A DNA stretch of 64,000 nt. Origin: Candidatus Accumulibacter appositus (GTDB lineage Bacteria; Pseudomonadota; Gammaproteobacteria; Burkholderiales; Rhodocyclaceae). Made by a program: the position numbers and the translations under genes. Positions within the stretch are counted from its first letter, which is position 1. Every line of letters starts with the position of its first letter. Positions 1-9,100 of this stretch are shown here, piece by piece. Location: assembly GCA_000585055.1 (NCBI GenBank), contig JEMX01000059.1, positions 18,617 through 82,616 on the forward strand, written 5' to 3'. The notes beneath the pieces are model-generated. The model was not told where the DNA came from. It did no database searches and saw only the letters and a list, made by a program, of their open reading frames with translations.

Positions 1-428
1 GACGCCGAATTGGCATTGGCGAAATCGGCGAGGGAGTCGTAGCTCAGGAGGAAGGTCGTATTGCCGAACTGGGGATCGGACTGGTAAACCAAGTGATACT
101 GGCTCCCATCGTAGGTAAATCCAGCCAAGTAGCCGCCGGTCGCGAAATTGTTCGCAGTTGGCACGCTGGACGCCGAACTGGCATTGGCGAAATCGGCAAG
201 GGAGTCGTAGCTCAGGAGGAAGGTCGTATTGCCGAACTGGGGATCGGACTGGTAAACCAAGTGATACTGGCTCCCGTCGTAGGTGAACCCAGCCAAGTAG
301 CCGCCGGTCGCGAAATTGTTCGCAGTTGGCACGCTGGACGCCGAATTGGCATTGGCGAAATCGGTGAGCGAGTCGTAGCTCAAGAGGAAGGTCGTATTGC
401 CGAACTGGGGATCGGACTGGTAAACCAG
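1..428 (-). repeat. 168-bp direct tandem repeat (2 full copies plus partial)
   Basis: Copies run 428-261, 260-93 and 92-1 (cut by the window edge), each exactly 168 bp or 56 codons. They differ at only a few positions, for example an Asn/Ser swap and a Leu-Ala/Leu-Thr change. Such near identity suggests recent expansion, and copy number may vary between strains or be miscounted in assembly. Confidence 0.9.
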
Positions 429-515
429 TTGGACAGGTACTGCCAGCGCGGTCCCGACCGATAGCAAAGCGATCCCAAGCAGGGCAGACCTGAGGCTTCG
501 TCGAACTATGTGCAT
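1..515 (-). CDS. Secreted tandem-repeat protein, 3' end outside window
   Basis: The minus-strand reading frame stays open from an ATG at 515 to the window edge. An AGGAGA ribosome binding site (522-527) sits at good spacing. The first 25 residues form a classical signal peptide: MHIVRRSL, a Leu/Ala-rich core, and a GTALA end. The mature part is then built almost only of a 56-residue unit that begins LVYQSDPQFGNTTFLLSYDS and ends GFTYDGSQYH. Two full copies and part of a third are visible. The unit is rich in Tyr, Phe, Asn, Ser and Gly and looks beta-rich; no known family was recognised. Export to the periplasm or cell surface is inferred from the signal peptide. The C-terminus, and any anchor or sorting signal, lies outside the window. 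The plus-strand frame through the same DNA is an antisense shadow. Confidence 0.8.
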   Translation of the reverse strand, partial: MHIVRRSLRSALLGIALLSVGTALAVPVQLVYQSDPQFGNTTFLLSYDSLTDFANANSASSVPTANNFATGGYLAGFTYDGSQYHLVYQSDPQFGNTTFLLSYDSLADFANASSASSVPTANNFATGGYLAGFTYDGSQYHLVYQSDPQFGNTTFLLSYDSLADFANANSA

Positions 516-835
516 GGTGTGTCTCCTGGTCGCGGCCCGTAACAAGGAACTACTCACTGCGTTAATGGCAAGCAAGAATCTCGCCATTATCTCCAGGTCA
601 TTGTATTGACGAGATTTTCCAAAGACCGGTATCGAGGGTCCTCCCTGTCTGTAAAGTATGCCGACACCTTTTTGGGACGCGTGCAACACGCGCACGCTAG
701 CGACTTCTGGACTGGATTGCCGCTGCGCGGTCCCCGCGCGCAACACGCGACCCGGAATGCAGCCTCCAGGCAGGGAAAAGGTCGCCCTGGACATGGACCT
801 GTCGGTTGTTGGATGCTTGGCGAACGCCCCTTCCT

Positions 836-865
836 GGCCGCTATGAACATCTGTCCATAACGGCC
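836..865. repeat. Imperfect 30-bp inverted repeat
   Basis: The arms are GGCCGCTATGAACA on the left and, read on the opposite strand, GGCCGTTATGGACA on the right. It shares length, GGCC ends and the TATGGA-like core with the palindrome at 964-995. It could be an operator half of a pair or a small REP-like element. Confidence 0.6.
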
Positions 866-963
866 ATCAAGAGACGTAGAGGCGGCGAAAAATCGTGCGG
901 CGCGAACGTCGGCTAACTGATCTGGAACCCACTGCCCGGTTCTCTCCACTGTCGGTTCAGTTC

Positions 964-995
964 TCGGCCTTATGGAAAGCTTTCCATAAGGCCGA
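964..995. repeat. Perfect 32-bp palindrome
   Basis: The left half is TCGGCCTTATGGAAAG and the right half is its exact reverse complement, with no loop. The symmetry fits a regulator binding site or an extended cruciform/hairpin element. There is no T tract, so it is not an obvious terminator. It lies 213 bp upstream of the chosen egtB start. Confidence 0.75.
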
Positions 996-1207
996 CGAGC
1001 AGCCCGTCACCCGAGACCGCCGAAGGTCCGCTCGAAGCGACAAAGCGTACGGACGGCGGCCGAGCGACCACTGACGGCGGTTGCTCGGCTCCCCGTGCGG
1101 GACAGGGATTCCGTTTTTGTGCTGTAATGAATCGAAAACCTCCACGGTCGACATGTGAGCAGGCTACGCGCGCCGCGCATGTTGTGGCCATATTTGGGAG
1201 ACTTCCG

Positions 1208-2467
1208 ATGCCCCCGTCAGTGCCATCCACAAAGGCAGCATATTCCGCAGATCATTCGCTGCGTGAGCGCCTCGCGCAGTGCTACCGCGAAGTCCGTGCG
1301 CATAGTCTGGCGCTGGCCGCACCGCTGTCACCCGAAGACCAGTGCATCCAGTCGATGCCTGACGCCAGCCCGACGAAGTGGCATCTCGCGCACAGCAGCT
1401 GGTTCTTCGAAGCCCTCGTCCTGCAGCCATTCGCGGTCGGCTATGCGCTGTTCGACAAGCGCTTCGCGCATCTCTTCAACTCCTACTACGAGTCGCTGGG
1501 TCCGCGCCACCCGCGGCCACAGCGCGGCCTGCTGACCCGCCCTTCGCTTGCCGAAGTACATGCCTTTCGCGAACACGTCGATGCCGCGGTGTTGTCGCTG
1601 ATCGCCGCTGTCGACGCCTCTGCCTGGGAAAGTGCCGCGCCGCTGCTGGTGCTGGGTCTGAACCACGAGCAGCAGCATCAGGAACTGATGCTTACCGACA
1701 TCCTGCACGCGCTGTCGTGCAACCCCCTGCTGCCGGCGTATCGGCGCGCCGGGCCTGTGAGCGTGGCGCCGATGGCGGAGGTGCACGCGCTGCGCTGGTT
1801 GCCGATGCCGGGCGGTGTTACGCCGATCGGTCATGCGGGAGAGAGTTTCGCCTTCGACAACGAAACGCCACGGCATCAGGTATTGCTGCCGCCGTTCCGA
1901 ATTGCCGATCGCCTGGTGACTTGCGGCGAGTACGCACTGTTCGTCGCCGATGGCGGCTATCAACGTCCGGCGCTGTGGCTCTCGGATGGCTGGGCGATGG
2001 TGCAGGCACAGGGTTGGCAGGCGCCTGCGTACTGGATCACGCCCGGTGACCCGCGCGCACCATCTGCCGAATGGCAGGAATTCAGCCTGCGCGGTGTGCG
2101 GTCCCTGGACACCAGCGCGCCGGTGTCCCACCTCAGTTTCTACGAGGCGGCCGCCTACGCCGAGTGGGCTGGCGCGCGTCTGCCCACCGAGTTCGAGTGG
2201 GAGGCCGCCTACGGCACGTCAGAGATCACACAAATGATCGGCGAGCAGTGGCAGTGGACGCGCTCGTCCTACGACCCCTATCCGGGCTTCCGGCCCTTGT
2301 GCGGCGCGGCCAGCGAGTACAACGGCAAGTTCATGGTCGGCCAACTGGTGCTGCGTGGCGGCAGCAGCGCGACGCCGGCCGGCCATAGCCGCGGGAGCTA
2401 CCGCAACTTCTTTCCCCCGGCCGCGCGCTGGCAGTTCTCGGGCCTGCGCCTCGCCAAGGACGCCTGA
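1208..2467 (+). CDS. egtB: EgtB-type ergothioneine biosynthesis sulfoxide synthase
   Basis: This 419-residue protein has the two-domain build of EgtB: an N-terminal DinB-like helical iron-binding domain and a C-terminal formylglycine-generating-enzyme-like (FGE-sulfatase) domain. The expected iron-ligand histidines are visible in WHLAHSSWFFE (about residues 58-68) and HEQQHQE (153-159). The C-terminal domain shows RLPTEFEWEAA, QWQWTRSSY and LRGGSSAT, then YRNFFPPAARWQFSGLRLA. The family couples a thiol (gamma-glutamylcysteine or cysteine) to hercynine with O2. The start at 1208 has a GGGAG site; an in-frame ATG at 1127 has none. The usual partner egtD (histidine methyltransferase) is not adjacent, so the pathway must be completed elsewhere or the substrate differs. 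Confidence 0.88.
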   Translation: MPPSVPSTKAAYSADHSLRERLAQCYREVRAHSLALAAPLSPEDQCIQSMPDASPTKWHLAHSSWFFEALVLQPFAVGYALFDKRFAHLFNSYYESLGPRHPRPQRGLLTRPSLAEVHAFREHVDAAVLSLIAAVDASAWESAAPLLVLGLNHEQQHQELMLTDILHALSCNPLLPAYRRAGPVSVAPMAEVHALRWLPMPGGVTPIGHAGESFAFDNETPRHQVLLPPFRIADRLVTCGEYALFVADGGYQRPALWLSDGWAMVQAQGWQAPAYWITPGDPRAPSAEWQEFSLRGVRSLDTSAPVSHLSFYEAAAYAEWAGARLPTEFEWEAAYGTSEITQMIGEQWQWTRSSYDPYPGFRPLCGAASEYNGKFMVGQLVLRGGSSATPAGHSRGSYRNFFPPAARWQFSGLRLAKDA

Positions 2468-2949
2468 GCCCAAGTCGCGTGCCAGCAAGCTTCGCTGGCT
2501 GTTCTTCGCCGCGGGACCGCCCGAACTCGCGGTGACCGTCCGCGCACGCGACTGGAAAGTGCCTGGAGGAAAGAGCGGTTTCGTCGGTTTCGTCGGTTTC
2601 GGCAGCTACGGCGACCCCTTGGATTTCGCGTCACTTTCAGGCGGGGTTGTCGAAAGTCTCCCCAGGAAAGCAATATTGCGCCAGGCGAGAATGGCCGACT
2701 CGTCGATCACCATGGGCCGTGGCTGCCGCAGCCCAGGCTCTCGGGCACTCTGCGACCCCTCCCCGTGACCACTTTGCCGATGCTTCGCTCGCTCGGCAGC
2801 GATCCACGCCCAAGCGGCCTGGCAGTGGCGCTGCGCCCGACTGAGCCGGCGGCGGCCGGCGCGACGTTGTCGGAATTTCTTACATCTGGCGTGCGGCGCC
2901 GTCTGCTGAGGCGAGTAGAAAGTCGAATAAACAAGCGCGTGTAATTTCG

Positions 2950-2978
2950 TTGACCGGCCGGTATAGGAATTGCTTATA
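2950..2978 (+). promoter_or_regulatory. Candidate sigma-70 promoter for the giant gene
   Basis: TTGACC (2950-2955) is followed after 17 bp by CTTATA (2973-2978). An overlapping TATAGT (2975-2980) would give a 19-bp spacer. The local sequence is AT-rich against a GC-rich background. Prediction by eye only. Confidence 0.4.
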
Positions 2979-3016
2979 GTTAGCGAAACTGTCTCTCGCG
3001 GTAACCGATCATGGTT

Positions 3017-3030
3017 CCTGTCGCGACAGG
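3017..3030. promoter_or_regulatory. 14-bp perfect palindrome in the leader
   Basis: CCTGTCGCGACAGG lies about 40 bp downstream of the candidate -10 box, a position suited to a repressor site or a small 5' hairpin. No regulator can be assigned. Confidence 0.4.
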
Positions 3031-3162
3031 TGTGCTGCTGATGCGGAAGTTGCGGAGGTTGCGGGTGGGCACTGGGGGCTGCCTGTTCCTAGTGGCGTCG
3101 TGCGGGTGTGGATAGCGGTGGAGAACAGTCAATGCAGAAATCGTGCCAAGCGTGTCGCGCTG

Positions 3163-6100
3163 ATGGATAGCAAAGCGCGTCCGGAAGTTTTGCCGTCGGC
3201 GGCCGGAGGGTCGGCGACCAGGAAGCCGCGGCGCAATCGCCGCGGGCTGGCGTGGCTGGGCGGCTTTCTTGCCAAGGCTTTCAGTCGGCCCGCCGCCGAG
3301 TCGCAGACACGCACCGGGCAGCTGAGCTTCGAGGCGCTCGAACCGCGCATTCTGCTCGACGCGACGCCAAGCATCCCGGTGACCCGGATCGATGGATCGA
3401 TCGACGTCGCTGGCGAGATCGATCGCTACGGCTTCACGCTCAACGAAACGGTGCGCGTCGTCTTCGACTCCCTGACCGACGACGCCAGCATGCGTTGGTC
3501 GCTCGAAGGACCGCGCGGCATGGTGATCAGCGAGCGTGGCTTCAACGTTTCCGATTCCGCCGAGCGCAGCGGTGATGTCGCCCTGGATCTGGCCGCGGGC
3601 GAGTACACGCTGAGCGTCGATGGCGTCGCCGACAACACCGGCGCCTACAGCTTCCGCCTGATCGACATTGCCAAGGCGCAGGAGTTGACGCTGGGAGCGA
3701 CGGTCAATGGGCAACTCGATCCGGCCAACGAGACCGACGCTTACCGCTTCAGCGTCGCTGCTGGCCAGCGCTTCTTCATCGACCGCTTTGCGAACACCGG
3801 CGACATCTACTGGCGGCTGCTCGATCCCTACGGGCGCACGGTCGTCGATCGCACGCACATGAACAACGACCTCGGCGAGATGACGCTCGCCGTCGACGGT
3901 AGCTATACGCTGCTCATCGAGGGTCGCGCCTACACCACAGGCAGCGCCAGCTACAGTTTCAACGTCGCGCTGCTCGACGCAGCCGTGCCGCGACCGATGG
4001 ATCTGGGTGCGCTGGTCGCAGGGCGCATCGCGCAGGCCGGGCAGCGCGATATCCACAGCTTCACGCTGGCCACCGACACGCGTGCCGTTTTCGACTCGCT
4101 GACCGCCGACGACAGGCTACTGTGGTCGCTCACCGGCCCCAACGGCACGCTGCTTGCCGACCGGCAATTCCAGTATTCGGATTCCTACGAGCTGGCCGGC
4201 AACACCAGCATCCTGCTGCGTGCCGGTAGTTACACGCTGGTCGTCGATGGCCAGGGAGACCGCGTCGGGGATTATGCCTTCCGCCTGCTCGATCTGGCGC
4301 TCGCCCAGGTGATCGCGGTGGACGCGACGGTGATCGGGAGCTTGAGCGACGCCGGCATCGGCGTCGGTACGCCGGGCAGCGCACCGGCCACGGAGACGCG
4401 GCTTTACAAGTTCGCTGCGCTTGCCGGCGAACGCTTCTTTTTCGACGCTGAGGGCCTGTCCGGCGACAGTTTTTCGCTGCGCATCTTCGATCCCAAGGGC
4501 GGCCTGCTCGCCGGGCCGCAGGCCTTCACGAACGACGTCGATGTGTTCACCGCCGCCTACGACGGCGATTACGTGCTGGCGCTGGAAGGTCGCATCTACA
4601 ACACCCGTTCCAGCGACTACCAGTTCAAGGTACAGCGTGTCGTCGATGGCAGCGCGCCACTGACGCTGGACAGCCGCGTCGACGGCAACCTGGATCATCC
4701 CGGTCAGCGCCAGGCCTATACCTTCACGCTGGCCGCGCCGGCGCAGCTGTTGTTCGACTCGCTGACTTACAACAATAACTTCAACTGGAGCCTGGTCGGG
4801 CCGCGCGGCGGCGAGGTTGCCGGACGCAGTTTCGTGTACTCGGACTCGGCCGAATACGGCGGCAAGCCGCTGCTGACTCTGGCCGCCGGGGGCTATACGC
4901 TGACCGTCGACGGCAATCTCGACGCAGTGGGTGCCTACGCCTTCCGCCTGTTGAATCTGGCCACGGCCAGCAGTGTCGTCGCTTATGACAGCGAGGTCAG
5001 CGGCAGGCTCAGTCCGGGCAGCATGACCAGCGTCTACCAGTTTTCCGCCAGCGCAGGTGACCAGGTGCTCTTCGACCATCTCGCGCTCAGCGCTGGCAGC
5101 CCGTACTGGCGCTTGCTCGACGAGACCGGTTTTCAGGTCTTCGGTCCCGAGCTTTTCGCCGACCGGGCGAGTACTGCTCTGCGCCTGGGCGGTACCTACT
5201 ACCTGCTGCTCGAAGGTCGCAGCTGGGAAAGCGGCGCGATCGATTACCGCTTCAAGCTCGCGCTGCAGGGCAACACGCCGGTCTCTGCGCTGACCGGAAC
5301 CAGCATCACCCTGGGGGCCACGGTCAACGGCACGCTGAGCGCCGCCGGCGAGGTGGACGACTATGTTCTTGACGTCGCCGGCCCGACGCAACTCTATTTC
5401 GACAGTCTGGCGCCCAGCAGCAGCGGCGCTTTCTCCTGGTCGCTGCTCGGCCCGCGTGGTATCGAGATCGCCGATCGCAGCACCTATTCCTCGGACTCCT
5501 ACGAGTTCGGCAACAGCAACCCGGTGATCGACGTAGCGCTCGCCGGACGCTATCAGATCCGTATCCGGGGTGCTGGCAACACCACCGGCAACTACAGCTT
5601 CCGCGTCCTGAACCTGGCCGACGGCGCGGCGCTGACGCCGGGCACGCCGGTCACCGCGAGCCTTGACCCGGGCAACGAGACCGACGTCTATCGCTTTGCC
5701 GCCAACGCCGGCGACCGCGTCTTCTTCGACCGCCAGACGTTCAGCCCGGCCTACTCGGCTTGGGTCAGCTGGCGATTGCTTGACCCCTACGGTCGCCAGG
5801 TCTGGGGGCCGGCAAACTTCTACGACGACGTCGACGTCAGCACGCTGGCGTTTGCCGGTGTCTACACGCTGCTCGTCGAGGGGCGCATCTGGACCAGGGA
5901 TTCGGTCGCCCGCTTTGACTACAGCCTCAACATTCAGCCGGTCGTCGATGACCCGGCGAGCGCGCTGAGCATCGGCGACACGGTCGACGGCAACATCGCG
6001 CATAGCGGACAGCAGAACAGCTACAGCTTCTCGCTGGCCGACGAGACCTTGCTCTATTTCGACAGCCTCAGCAACAGCAACATTGCCTGGACCCTGCGCG

Positions 6101-9100
6101 GCCCGGATGGCTACCTCCTCAGTCGCAACCTGCAGAACTCGGACTCGGCGGATCTGGGCCAGAGCAACCCGCTGCTGCGCCTGGCGGCGGGCGACTACAC
6201 GCTGACCCTCGACGGCGTTGGCGATATCACCGGTGATTACCGTTTCCGGCTGGTCGATGTCGCCAACGAGGCCGCCGCATTGCTTCCCGGTACGGCGGTC
6301 AGCGACAGCCTGAGCGGCGCCCGCGTCACCGATTTCTACCGGTTCGACGCCGTCGCCGGCGAGCGCTACTACTTCGACCGCATCAGCTATGGCGACTACT
6401 ACAACACCACCTATCGCCTGATCGACCCGCAGGGCAATCAGCTCTGGGGCGGCTACGTCTGGCCCGAAGACCAGGAGATGAGCGCCTTTGCCCTGTCCGG
6501 GACCTATTACCTGCTGGTCGAAGGTCGGATCGGCAACGCCGCGGCGAGCAACGCCTACAGCTTCAAGCTGCACAAGGTCGTCGATATCAGCGACAGCCTG
6601 ACACTCGGCCAGACCGCGAGCGGCCGCTTTACCGCGCCCGGTCAGCGCGCCAGCTATCACTTCACGCTCGTCGAGGCGCGCCGCCTGCTCTTCGACGGCC
6701 TGACCCCGAACAACGCCAATCCCGATATCTACTGGACCCTGACCGGGCCACGCGGCACCGAGATCAGCAACCGCCGTTTCTACGGCTCCGAATCGCACGA
6801 GCTCGGCACTAGCAGCCCGCTGCTCGACCTCATCGCCGGCGACTACACGCTGACTCTCGACCCGCAGTCTGACCAGATCGGCGATTTCGGCTTCCGGCTG
6901 CTCGACATTGCCGCGGCGACCGCCTTCACCAGCAACAGCGTGGTCAGTGGCCAGCTCGACCCGGCCAACGAAACCGACGTCTACCGCTTCGACGCGACCG
7001 CCGGTACGCGCTACTACATCGACCGCCAGATGCTGAGCAGCGGCGCCGATCGGCTCAGCTGGCGCCTCTTCGATCCCTACGGTCGCCAGGTCTTCGGGCC
7101 TTATAGCCTGAATGACGTCGACATCTTCACGCTCGGCGAAGACGGCGCCTACACCCTGATCGTCGAAGGCCGCATCTGGCAGACGCAATACAGCGCGACG
7201 ATAGCCTACAGCTTCAAGCTGTTGGAAATTACCGACGACGTCGTCGACATCGTTCCCGGCGTAAGCCATGGCCTCGACCAGTTTGCCACCGAGGGTCGGC
7301 TCGCTGGCGCGCTGAACGTCAACGGCCTGCGCTACGCACAGGTGGCCAACAGCGCCGATCTCGACCAGACCGGCTCGTTGACGCTTGAAGCCTGGTTCAA
7401 GGTCGACGCCTATGCCAGCACCTGGCAGGCACTGTTCTACAAAGGCAACGGTAACGGCAACCAGCGGACCTATACGCTGTGGTTGAATTCGGCGGGCTAC
7501 CTGCACCTGTCGACCGGTAACAACACCAACAACAACATCAACACGGCCGCCGGCAGCGTGCTGACCGGGCAGTGGTATCACGTTGCCGTGGTCCTCGACC
7601 GCGATAGTCCGAGCGGGGTGATGAAGATCTACCTGGATGGCGTCGAGGCCGCCAGCGGCGCTCTCGCCAAGACCCCGGCGAGTTCCAATGCCAATCCGCT
7701 GCTGATCGGTAGCAGCCTGGAAAACTACCCGACCTTCCAAGGTACGGTTGACGAGGTTCGCCTGTGGAACAGCGTGCGCAGCGCGCAGCAGATCGCCGAC
7801 AATAAGGACCAGGCCCTGGTCGGCAACGAGGCTGGCTTGCTGATGTACCTGAAGGCCGACGAGAGCAGCGGCACGACGCTCGCCGACGCCAGCGGTCGTG
7901 GCAATGCGGGTCAGATCGTGCATCCCTGGTCGAGCACAGCCGGCGTCGTTGCCGGGCGCATCGATTTCGGCCAGCAAGACTACTATCGGTTCACGCTCGG
8001 CGTTACCACGCGCCTGTACTTCGACTCGCTGACCGACAACAACAACCTGCGCTGGTATCTGAGCGGGCCGCGCGGCATGGTGGTTTCCGATCGTCCCTTC
8101 CAGTCCAGCGACTCGCAGAACGGCTTGAGTGTCTTCGATCTGGTCGCCGGCGACTACATTTTGCGCGTCGATGGAGTTGGCGATACCACCGCTGACTACG
8201 GCTTCCGCCTGCTTGACCTCGCCAGCGCCGAAACGCTGCTTCTCGACAGCACGGTCACTGGCCTGCTGTCGCCGGCGAACGAAACCGACACCTACCAGTT
8301 CAGCGCCAATGCCGGCGACCGGCTGTACTTCGACGTTACCGCGACCAGCGGCGGCGTCCCCTTCTGGCGCCTGCTGGACCCCTGGGGTCGCACGCTGTGG
8401 GGCCCTAACTACATGCCCAGCGACGACGTGCAGCTGCAGACGCTGCCGTTTACCGGTGTCTACACCCTGCTCGTCGAGGGACGGCGTGACGCGGGCAGCG
8501 GCAGTTCGAGCTACGGCCTGCGCGTCGGCAGGGTGGCCGACAAGACGGTCGCCATTGCGGCGGGCGTCGCCTCGGGAATGAGCGCCCGCTGGCTCGGCGG
8601 CGAACTGGGCGGCGCTGTCGATCTCAACGGTTTCCAGTACCTGGAGGTGGCCAACAGCAGCAGCATCGACCTGACCGGCAGCCTCACCGTCGAAGCCTGG
8701 ATCAAACTCGATTACTTCACCAATACCTGGCAGCCAATCTTCTACAAGGGCGACGTCAGCAGTGACTGGACGCGGCGTACCTACGCCATGTGGCTGAACA
8801 GCGACGGTTCGCTGCATTTCGGCTCCGATTCCCGCTATACCAACACCGCTGGCGGCGTCGTCCAGGCGGGCGTTTGGACGCATGTCGCCGGGACCATCGA
8901 CCGGGCCACCGGTAGCCTGCGGGTCTACGTCAACGGCGAGCAGGCGGCTGCGCGCGACGGCATCGGCAGTACGCCTTCGAGCGCCTACGACCAGCCACTG
9001 CTGCTCGGCGGCGGGCTCTACCAGTCGTCCGACAGCAACCTCTTTGCCGGCGCGCTGGACGAGGTGCGAATCTGGAATACCGCCCGCAGCCAGGCACAGA

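Larger units (their letters stand above)
516..1207. other. Intergenic region between divergent genes
   Basis: This 692-bp gap separates the minus-strand repeat-protein gene from plus-strand egtB. Short frames on both strands lack ribosome binding sites and recognisable products. The notable content is the pair of inverted repeats at 836-865 and 964-995. No tRNA was seen. Confidence 0.6.
2468..3162. other. Intergenic region upstream of the giant gene
   Basis: No convincing gene is present. A short GTTTCGTCG run near 2578-2600 is repeated in tandem. The right part holds a candidate promoter (2950-2978) and a 14-bp palindrome (3017-3030), leaving a leader of roughly 180 nt before the ATG at 3163. 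No c-di-GMP or other riboswitch consensus was recognised. Confidence 0.5.

Noticed and set aside
1-428. CRISPR array
   Set aside because: The repeats are contiguous 168-bp coding units with no spacers.
93-464. Plus-strand frame through the repeats at the left edge
   Set aside because: The minus strand encodes a signal peptide and ribosome binding site in the right order; the plus frame has neither.
587-949. Small frames in the 516-1207 gap
   Set aside because: No ribosome binding site, and they overlap on both strands with arginine/proline-rich nonsense composition.
2934-3110. c-di-GMP riboswitch before the giant gene
   Set aside because: GGTAACCGAT recalls part of the consensus, but the conserved CACGCACAGGGCAAACC part is missing.
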